A program made the translations under genes and the position numbers. The notes under the pieces were generated by a model that did not search any database, was not told where the DNA came from, and saw only the letters and a list, made by a program, of their open reading frames with translations. 64,000 nt of DNA from Asterias amurensis (lineage: Eukaryota > Echinodermata > Asteroidea > Forcipulatida > Asteriidae). Shown in pieces: positions 56,601 through 64,000 of the stretch (position 1 is its first letter; each line of letters starts with the position of its first letter). Location of the stretch: contig NC_092669.1 of assembly GCF_032118995.1 (NCBI RefSeq), positions 10,960,335 through 11,024,334 of the forward strand. Direction: 5' to 3'.

Positions 56601-59600
56601 GGCGTGCAGTAAAGACATCACGGCGCACATCAGCAACAATCAGAGAATCAGGTGGGTCTAAAGAACCAATCAGAGAACAGTGACTGACTCAGGGACCAAT
56701 CAGAAAATTCAAATTCTGGTGTTTCTGATCAGCAGAGTGTTGGTTCGAATCCCCAGCCATGACACTTGTGTCCAATGGTTGATCTTGTGTGTTCTATAAG
56801 GCATGTAAAAAAACAATTCAATGACTTAGTGATGCCTGTCCAATATTTTGACTCTGACTCAAGGATTTTATTATCAAACAACTGTTTTTTTCCTTCAGAC
56901 TGTTAACGTTAGAATTACTCGGCAGCAGTGACACGCAAACGCTGATCCAGACTACAAGGCTGTTATCTACCTGTCTGTCGTCTAAGAAAGACGAAGTCAC
57001 AACGGCGTGGCTTCAACAAATCAACACAGACTTCTGCCAGAAGGTTGCATTCATCCTACAAAGCTCAACAAATCGTAAGTTTATGTTTGGCATTGGGCGT
57101 TATGTTGTGGAAGGGGGGCATGGTTGGCTTGTGCGTAAAGTGCTTGCCTCTCACCACATTGACGCTGGTTCGATGCCCGGCCAGGGCCATATGTGAGTTG
57201 AGTTGTGCGTTGGTTCTCTTTTGGATTTTCCAGACCATCCGGTTTTCCTCCCTCGGGAAAAATCAAACACTTTCAATCTCTGGCTGTGCTCCGTTGTAAT
57301 AATGGGTTGATGTGGCTGGCTGCCAAAGGCGCCCTTGCATGCCTGCTTCTCGAACACGTTGTAGCCGCGTCCTTCGCAATTCAGCTCTTAGCTGCGAGTA
57401 AGGATGATTAGCCCCCCAAATTATTACTATTTTAAGTGTTGGGCCGAGCGGTTAAGAGCACCAAATTCAAACTCTGGTGTTATTGATCAGCAAAATGTGG
57501 GTTTGAGTCCCAGTCATGACACTTGTGTCCTTAAACAAGACACTGACCATTGCTCTGGTATTCGGATGGGACTTAAGACCGTTGGTCCCGTGTGTCTTAT
57601 AATGCGTTAAAAGAACTCAGTGCACTAATCGAAAAGAGAAGGGGCTCACCCCCGTGTTCCTGGTTTGATTGGCGGCATGTTGCGCCACAGCACCTTGTAA
57701 ACCATTACAACGTAGTCCCACATTCTTGATGGAAAGTGCCTTGTAAAAGCGTCTCGAACATTGCCGAGTGCGCACTGATACAAGAAGCCACTACTACTAC
57801 TATGTTTGTTAAAAGGGAATTTATACATTTGGTAATTACTCTTAAAGACACTGGACACTATTGGTAATTGTCAAAGACCAGTCTTCTCACTTGGTGTACC
57901 TCAACATATGCATAAAATAACAGACCTGTGAAAATTTGAGCTTGATTGGGCGTCGGAGTTGCGAGATAACTATGAAAGAAAAAAACACCCTTGTCACATG
58001 GAGTTGTGTGCTTTCAGATGCTTGATTTGAAGACCACAAATTCTAAACTTGAGGTCTTGAAGTCAAATTCGTGGAAAATTACTTCTTTCTAGAAAACTTT
58101 GTCACTTCAGAGGGAGACGTTTCGCACAATGTTTTATACTATCAACCTCTCCCCATTACTCGTTACCAAGTGAGGTTTTATGCTGATAATTATTTTGAGT
58201 AATTACCAATAGTGTCCACTGCCTTTAAAACAAATAAGAGATGTCAGAATTCATCCGACTGTCGTTACTGTTTTCTACAGATGAGCTTCTATACAACATG
58301 GGGTTCATTATACGAGCTTTGCTGGGATTGGACGAGGCATTGGTTCAAGACTGGACGGACACAGAGCAGATAGTCAGCCTCATTGAGGCACTCAAGCAAG
58401 TCAGGTATTGGTCTTATATGTATTCACATGTACATCTGATTTAACTGCGAATCTCCAGAACCATAAAGGCCATGTTAAAAGATGCGAGGTCAACGGTGAT
58501 TAGGCATGTGGGCTCACGACAGATCTCTCAGATCACAAGTAAATAATGTTAGTGTCAAGGTAATGGTGTTATATGTATACACATGTAAGAAGGATTTAAC
58601 TGCAAATCTCAAGAACCATGATGGACATGTTAAAAGATGCGAGGTCAAAGGTGATAAATGCGCAGTTTCAATGCACGGTGACGCATTGATCCTGCCATAG
58701 CTTTATCTGTAGTCAAGGTAGACTGGTCCCCATAAGGATTAGGTATTGGTGTTATATGTATACACATGTACACCAGATTTAACTGTGAATCTCCAGAACC
58801 ATAAAGGCCATGTGAAATTATGCTAGGCCTAGGCCTGGGCGACTAGTGTTGTAGACAGGGTTATTGATTGCTTAGTCGAGTCGTGACTACTAAAAAAAAT
58901 GGTGAACAAATTGTGTCGCTCAAGACTATTCTCGACAACATGGTTTACTTACGAAACACAATCAGACATCAGTGACACAATCCATCAATCCTTTCAGCTT
59001 GAATTTTAACTACATTGCGCCAGCGGCGAACACTATGGGATTTACATCTTGGGATTTGAAAATAAGACTAGCCTAGCCCTACCCACCATGCAATGCCTCA
59101 AATCTCATGCAAGAGTCTGTTTTAATCTTTCCTTATCAGCTCCGGAGGTAAATCAACGAGGGAACAGTCTCGGACGATCTCGTTGCTGTTGAGTTGTCTT
59201 GAAATCATCATCGCCGATGACGACGGAATGGAAAACCTCGGTAACTATGCTATAAATTATTTTCAGACAATGGCCCCTCATTATGGCATGTCACCCTATC
59301 AGTTAAGAGCACCAGACTCAAGCTCTGGTGTTTCTGATCAGCAGAGTGTGGGTTCAAGTCCCGGTCTTGACATGGTGTGTTGTGGCTGAGTGGTTTAGCA
59401 CACGGGACTCAAGCTCTGGTGTTTTTGATCAGCAGAGTGTGGGTTCAAGTCCCGGTCTTGATATGGTGTGTTGTGGCTGAGTGGTTTAGCACACTGGACT
59501 CATGCTCTGGTGTTTCTGATCAGCAGAGTGTGGGTTTGAGTTCCGGTATTGACATGGTGTGTTGTGGCCAAGGGGTTTAGCACACTGGACTCAAGCTCTG

Positions 59601-61949
59601 GTGTTTCTGATCAGCAGAGTGTGGGTTTGAGTTCCGGTATTGACATGGTGTGTCATGGCCAAGGGGTTTAGCACACTGGACTCAAGCTCTGGTGTTTCTG
59701 ATCAGCAGAGTGTGGGTTTGAGTTCCGGTATTGACATGGTGTGTCGTGGCCAAGGGGTTTAGCACACTGGACTCAAGCTCGTGTCCTTAAAAAAGGCACT
59801 GGACACCTTTTGTCCAAGACTAGTCAAGACTAGTCTTCTCACTTGGTGTATCCCATAAAATAACAAACCTGTGAAAATTTTGTTGGCTCAATTGGTCATC
59901 GAGGTTGCCAGAAAATAATGGAAGAATAAATGTCCGGGTTGCATTACTTTGTGTGCTTTCAGGTACATATAAAAGTCTTCAGCTGAAATCTTTTATTAAT
60001 ATTTGAGTGAGGAATTACCTCTTTTTAAAAAACTACGTTACTTCAGAGGGAGCCGTTTGTCACGATGTTTTAAACTATCAACAGCTCTCCATTGCTTGGC
60101 AAGTTAGTTTTTATGCTAACAATTATTTTGAGCATTTACCAATAGTGTCCAGTGCATTGACCAAATCGACAAACTGAAATTATCCTTTTTTTTTTAGTGT
60201 CGGCAAGTGACACCGTCTTGCCGCTGTTGGCGGATTTCCTCTGGAGTTTTTGCGTTGACGAGGTTGTGACAGTCTACGGCAGTGAGGGCAGTCTTGCATC
60301 TGCGATCTACATCATCGAGGTTGCCATGGCAAATATGGAAGGAGCCAATGACATCGTCGATACACTTTTGAAATGTAAGATTCTCGATAAATGACGACAT
60401 CGTCGGGTAAAATGTAACAAGGTCGTGCGTTCGAATCCAACCCGAGTAACATGGCTGTGATTATTTTCACAGAGCTCAGGAAAGTATCGAGTATACAGTG
60501 CTAACAAACATCGATGTATATGGGTAAAAACCAAAGTTAATCAAATGTATCTGGTGGGATACACAAGGTAGTTTCATCGATTGGTGTTGTCTACGGACAC
60601 CAACAATCAGATACCCCACTCATTTCTTGCTTAGCAAAGGAATTTGCTAAGCGTAATTTTCTGCTTATCAGCTGTGCAGGCCTGTGGCTTAACTTGAACT
60701 TTTGAACTGTCGTCCAGTTACTGCACTTGCTTGCCACGGAAAAATGATATTTTCTCTGCTTCTCTTTGTTAAACCAGATCCTAAGCTCCTGAAAGGTGCC
60801 GTTGAAATATTCATCTCTCTATACACTGAGAAAGCATCGACAAAGAACAACGACCCCGCCCCTAAACCCCAGGACCCTCCTGTAGAACAAAGCACCTCAA
60901 CGAACAATGTAGCATCCTCATCCTTAACGTCGATATCCTCCATGACTACTGAAAACTTGAAATCAGCGTCAACAGTCAGCGATAACCAAACTCTCACGGA
61001 ATCCAATTCCGATAGCAAGATCAAACACTCGGACAATGTCCCTTCGTCGTCGTCGTCATCATCGTCCAGTTCCCATAATGCATCTGATGGGAGGCAAGAT
61101 AAAGGGGGCGGGGATGAGGAGGAGGTGGAGGACCGGGAGGAGGAGTGTAAAGAACTCTCCGAGAATCTCTCATCGTTTTTTATTTTCTTACTTCGAGAGG
61201 CAGGGGTAAGTTCTTTTAAATTTGTAACCCCAAACCCCTCCCCTTACGTTTTCTCAAAGGTATTTTTCAACTGACAGCAGATCTCAATGTAAACCCACAA
61301 GTCCTTGAACCTGCCACCAACAAGTTTCTCATTTCAAATTTCATGAACAATATTAATAATAATAACCAGTTTTTATATAGCGCTTTTTACATCTAAAGGC
61401 ATCTCAAAGCGCTTCCAACATTAACCCTGGTCACTAGGCCTTAAATCATTCCTTAAACCATCTCAGCTCCCTGGGGAGTATACAACCTATGCAACAAATA
61501 TGCCCTACTCGGCTAAATCAATCACAAGAACCACCTCTGCCCTCACTGGTACCCATTTACCCCTGGGTGGTGAGAAGCAATTATAGTTAAGTGTCTTGCT
61601 CAGGGGCACAAGTGTCATGAATGGGATTCACTCTGCTGATCAGAATCACAAGAGCTTGAGTTGGTGCTCTTATCCGCTCGGCCACAACACGTCATTAAAT
61701 TCTTATAGATGCTTTAAAAGTTAAAATTCTTGAAAGTTTCACAGATGCTAGAAATTCTGTACTAATCATATTTTGTTTTTTTCCTCCTACCTTGATTTGC
61801 AGGGCAACGAGTCACAGTCTCATGTAGCCAGTTTACTGATGACAGCGTGCGGAGAGAAGAACCTCGCCATCCTCCATGACGGGATGGCCAAAGCCAAAGC
61901 CAGTCCTGAAATACTGCAACTACTTCAACAAGAGCTCATCGATAAATAA
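53634..61949 (+). CDS. SAAL1: SAAL1-like protein (ARM-type fold)
   Basis: Eleven exons: 53634-53646, 54500-54618, 54939-55064, 55743-55826, 56572-56651, 56899-57074, 58281-58404, 59140-59240, 60198-60374, 60778-61205, 61803-61949. All GT-AG, phases fit, 524 aa (human SAAL1 474). The N-terminus DRNPSPP and IGDTLFSKRWVFSTL match human DRNPSPP and IGSTVYSKHWLFGVL, and CKLWDMTANQDVSNFLHEW matches the human CRVWDMSMDEDVALFLQEF region. The body is helical repeat-like. Vertebrate SAAL1 is linked to fibroblast and tumour-cell proliferation; its molecular role is not settled. Exon 10 carries a long Thr/Ser-rich linker with ten serines (423-432) and an acidic block (DEEEVEDREEECKE) not expected at this length from human. 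The ATG gives MSTQD before the conserved RNPSPP. The poly(A) site was not identified; an AATAAA lies at 63518. Confidence 0.92.
54050..54388 (+). mobile_element. T5 MITE, left end unclear, interrupted
   Basis: GACCCAGATGGCCAATCGAT, CTTCTA...TAGGTTTGTCAGTTTATG, then after the insertion CCAATTCTGTAATGTTCCTTTAA. In SAAL1 intron 1. Confidence 0.7.
54165..54329. mobile_element. hAT-like MITE nested in T5
   Basis: An exact 8-bp duplication CAGTACAC (54157-54164, 54330-54337) flanks 165 bp with imperfect TIRs (GGAAAAAATTTACGACCTCG CCACCAA versus GGATAATCTTCTGCACGTCG CCACCAA). Related to the GGCGCCACCAC family. Confidence 0.8.
54680..54890 (-). mobile_element. T1 MITE, left half
   Basis: Ends just after the hairpin (GAGGTCTCGAAGTCAAATTT, GTGGAAAG). 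It stops about 50 bp before the exon 3 acceptor of SAAL1. Confidence 0.8.
55210..55601 (-). mobile_element. T1 MITE, full copy
   Basis: SAAL1 intron 3. TTAA at both ends; an A-run insertion at 55363-55370. Confidence 0.85.
55866..56540. repeat. Minisatellite in SAAL1 intron 4
   Basis: About ten degenerate units of 60-75 bp, each with TTTGATGTATGCTTTTACCC and ATTTCTATTTTCTTAACTATGC or variants. It fills almost the whole intron up to 30 bp before exon 5. Confidence 0.8.
56713..56775 (+). mobile_element. SINE B/D head fragment
   Basis: TCTGGTGTTTCTGATCAGCA, GTTCGAATCCCCAGCCATGA, CACTTGTGTCC only. Confidence 0.6.
57114..57410 (+). mobile_element. SINE A, second good copy
   Basis: Begins 40 bp after SAAL1 exon 6. 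A 14-bp piece containing GCCACGAGG is deleted; ends AGTAAGGATGATTA like the 16226 copy. Confidence 0.8.
57436..57800 (+). mobile_element. SINE D, sense copy
   Basis: Leu/Ser-type tRNA head (GGGCCGAGCGGTTAAGAGCA, B-box GGTTTGAGTCC), leader CACTTGTGTCCTTAAACAAG as in SINE B, then a different body (CGTTGGTCCCGTGTGTCTTA, AAAAGAACTCAGTGCAC, AAGAGAAGGGG). Confidence 0.75.
57842..58228 (-). mobile_element. T1 MITE, full copy
   Basis: Ends intact; 52 bp before SAAL1 exon 7. Hairpin arms altered (GATTTGAAGACCACAAATTC). Confidence 0.85.
58405..59139 (+). repeat. Three 165-bp repeats in SAAL1 intron 7
   Basis: Units start near 58402, 58559 and 58738 with GGTATTGGTCTTATATGTAT or close forms, then ATTTAACTGCGAATCTCCAG and AACCATAAAGGCCATGT. 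The first unit overlaps the exon 7 donor. 58840-59139 holds nothing recognised. Confidence 0.7.
59285..59786 (+). repeat. Array of tRNA-like SINE heads
   Basis: Five to six tandem units of about 93 bp. Each has TGGCTGAGTGGTTTAGCACA or TGGCCAAGGGGTTTAGCACA (A-box), CTCTGGTGTTTCTGATCAGC, and GGTTCAAGTCC or GGTTTGAGTTCC (B-box). The unit equals the head of SINE B without its body. The last unit is cut by a T1 copy. Confidence 0.85.
59787..60158 (-). mobile_element. T1 MITE, variant copy
   Basis: Left TTAAAAAAGGCACTGGACAC, right GTGTCCAGTGCATTG. The middle resembles the 30998 subfamily (AGTCTTCAGCTGAAATC). Confidence 0.75.
60411..60535 (+). mobile_element. SINE C, 3' part of head and body
   Basis: AAGGTCGTGCGTTCGAATCC, AACCCGAGTAACATGGCTGTG and the body ACATCGATGTATATGGGTAA. 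The A-box side is lost. Confidence 0.65.
61352..61690 (-). mobile_element. SINE B, antisense copy
   Basis: Tail TTAATAATAATAA at the left, then AGCGCTTTTTACATC, CTCCCTGGGGAGTATACAAC, CCATTTACCCCTGGGTGG, and head complement to CCGCTCGGCCACAACAC. SAAL1 intron 10. Confidence 0.8.
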
Positions 61950-62099
61950 CCGAGTAGCGAGTCGAGTTTTACTACTCAGACTCCACTAAAAGATGACACG
62001 ACTCGCAGCATCGCATTGTGTTTATTTACCACACAGAGTCTGGACTTTTCTGCAGGCACAAAGTGTATACAAGTCAGCGAAAGAAAACGCCAAATCTGA

Positions 62100-62330
62100 A
62101 TCTTTTTAAAAGATTTGGGGTTGAGCTAAGACAAATTGACTAGAACAGGATTTGAACCCACCAACTCCGGAATAATGTACCAGTGCTCTACCAACTGAGC
62201 TATCTGGCGATCTCCTTATTTTGCCAATATCTTTGTACCGAGTATGCCAGTCAGAAGTTGTACAACCGTTAACTGCGGTGTAGCCAGGGATCACGCCCTG
62301 AGTTTGTGTAATACTCTTTGGTTTATTAAT
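62100..62330 (-). mobile_element. SINE E, antisense
   Basis: On the minus strand AGATAGCTCAGTTGGTAGAGC is a near-perfect A-box region and GGTTCAAATCC a B-box. Upstream, GGCTACACCGCAGTTAACGG is not part of a tRNA, so this is more likely a SINE or pseudogene than a working tRNA. Confidence 0.5.
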
Positions 62331-62883
62331 CTTTTTAAGAGGGCAGAGATAAAATTGTCACAAACTTTTATAAATTCTGGTGTCATTTTTACAACACTTG
62401 ACTTTTAGCGAACATTAAAGTCGAAATAATACTTCAATTTTAAACAACAATTAAATATCTTTACCTGCCAGTAAATGCTTTGAGGACGTAACTCTGTGTT
62501 AAAAACAGGATGAACCATCTCTGCCCTTACAGGTACCCTTTTACTCCTGGGTGGAGAGAAGCAATTATGGATATGTGTCTCACTCAAGGAAAGAAGTATC
62601 TTTATCGCTATTTAAATCTACAAATTTTTGCACCTCACTCGTCCCTGAAACACCAAGGTCAGCTTTAAGAGTCCAAATTATTCCTAAATTTGCCTTGCGA
62701 TAATAACAAAAATACACAGTTTGTATATAGCGCCCTCTGGTGCTTTAGAATGTTTACTGTGTTTTTTTAGCACAGGGCTCAATTTCATGAAGCTGCTGAA
62801 GCACAGCGTAGCTAAGCACAACAAAATGAAAGCTACCAGCCCAATTCTACCCTGCTGCAAATTTAACATCCAGAAAATATTGC
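62331..62883. other. SAAL1 3' flank
   Basis: A SINE B body fragment in antisense at 62510-62600 (GGTACCCTTTTACTCCTGGG), a CTCF-like AGCACCAGAGGGCGCTA at 62728-62744 on the minus strand, and a group 9 fragment at 62773-62883 (CAATTTCATGAAGCTGCTGA) cut by T1. Confidence 0.5.
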
Positions 62884-63263
62884 TTAAAGGCAGTGGACAC
62901 TATTGGTGATTACTCAAAATAATTATTAGCATAAAACCTTTCTTGGTAACGAGTAATGGGGAGAGGTTGGTGGTATAAAACATTGTGAGAAACAGCTCCC
63001 TCTGAAGTGCCATATAGTATTCGAGAAAGAAGTAATTTTCCACGAATTTGATTTCGAGACCTCAAGTTTAGAATCTTAGGTCTCAAAATCAACCATCTAT
63101 TCACACACAACTGCGTGTGACAAGGGTGTTTTTGCTTTTCATTATTATCTCGCAAGTCCGATGACCGATTGAGCTCAAATTTCACAGGTTAGTTATTTTA
63201 TGCATATGTTGAGATACACCATACTGGTCTTTGACAATTACCAATAGTGTCCACTGCATTTTA
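62884..63263 (+). mobile_element. T1 MITE, full copy
   Basis: Inserted in a group 9 element at its GCTTAA. Hairpin GATTTCGAGACCTCAAG / CTTAGGTCTCAAAATC; right end CCACTGCATTTTA. Confidence 0.85.
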
Positions 63264-64000
63264 GCTAAAAGAGAGCTTGGCAGAGCTAGGTAGTGATTAT
63301 CAAATTTGTTGAGCGAATAACAAGGGAATCATTTTTGAAGTATGATTGTCATTTAACTGTGGCTGGTAACTTGGTTATAATTCTCTTCATATGCTTATTT
63401 TCAAGAAAATGTTTGGTTCATTTTTAATCATTGTGGTCGATTACTTAATGTTGATTCTGGAGGACTAGATTTAAATGCTACTCCTTTTTGTAATGAACTA
63501 TTTTATTCAAAATTTGTAATAAATTACAATATTTAATATGAGTCAATTGATATTTTGGTTTAAAACTGTTTTCATTATGTGTCATTATACTCCAAGAAAG
63601 TTACAATATTTTCATAAAGCAACCGACTTAACCCACACCCCTCTTTCTTAATTAAAAAAGAAAATTGTTGTCACCATCATAATCACCATTATAATCTTGG
63701 AAACTTCGTCCAAGACCCCTCTCTAGTTAAAAATAAAAATTTGCAATTTCATAACACCCCAGGGTTTTTTTTTTGTGGGGGGGACTCTTTAGGTGTGCTT
63801 TTCACTCTTTGTAACCAACTCCTAATTATTGTTTTATTTTCTCGTTAGGACAGTTTACTGAAATGCATCTTGTTTATGTGATTTGTCTAGAAACAAAACC
63901 TCGAAATTGAGGCGTAAAAGTTGATCTTTTTAACAGAAAATATTCCTAAATTAATCGTCTTTTAACTTTTTTTCAACAACGAGGGCGCTGTCTTCAATTT
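63264..64000. other. Unassigned right edge
   Basis: AT-rich, with an AATAAA at 63518-63523 and a T/G-run at 63770-63785. No gene seen. Confidence 0.45.

Noticed and set aside
60689-61036. Minus-strand frame of 115 aa
   Set aside because: Shadow of SAAL1 exon 10.
62130-62218. Functional tRNA on the minus strand
   Set aside because: The A- and B-boxes are present, but I could not form a full acceptor stem and anticodon arm; kept as a SINE-like feature.

Overview
The window is eukaryotic, compact-gene, repeat-rich DNA, most likely from an echinoderm. That assignment rests on the protein sequences (close to vertebrate orthologues, with echinoderm-style intron sizes) and on my recollection of similar TTAA-flanked MITEs in sea star and sea cucumber genomes; no search was run. 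Five protein-coding genes can be supported, all with GT-AG exons whose phases fit. No bacterial, viral or CRISPR features were seen.

Layout. (1) 1-13.5 kb is mostly repeats. It hides a short spliced gene (about 7.2-9.65 kb, +) for a Pointed (PNT/SAM) domain protein of the TEL/Yan class with no ETS DNA-binding domain, similar in plan and length to the Drosophila regulator Mae/Edl. This is the most novel item in the window. (2) 13.5-25.9 kb (+) is a complete 13-exon CNDP2-type dipeptidase gene of 478 aa. (3) 26-34.5 kb is intergenic: MITEs and tRNA-derived SINEs between two convergent genes. (4) 34.5-41.9 kb (-) is an SR splicing-factor gene (RRM, CCHC zinc knuckle, RS tail). It includes a 12-nt microexon that supplies four residues of the RRM. 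(5) 43.4-49.3 kb (+) is a complete 6-exon ARL1 GTPase gene of 181 aa, divergent from the SR gene. (6) 53.6-61.9 kb (+) is a complete 11-exon SAAL1-like gene of 524 aa.

Repeats dominate the non-coding part. One MITE family (called T1 here; TTAA target site, inverted ends beginning TTAAAGGCAGTGGACAC, central hairpin) has 31 recognisable copies and covers about one sixth of the window. Related TTAA families (T2, T3, T5) share an internal core with it, and T4 is an almost perfect foldback. hAT-like MITEs with 8-bp target duplications, a Harbinger-like MITE, several foldbacks, at least five tRNA-derived SINE groups, one array of tRNA-like SINE heads, and several mini- and microsatellites are also present. 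Nested insertions give clean target-site evidence in two places.

The genes do not form a pathway. They are housekeeping functions (dipeptide hydrolysis, pre-mRNA splicing, trans-Golgi traffic, a proliferation-linked ARM-fold protein) plus the probable signalling modulator. Family labels T1-T5 and SINE A-E are working names for this window only. Boundaries of repeats are by eye and good to a few bases at best; exon boundaries were checked by reading frame and phase.
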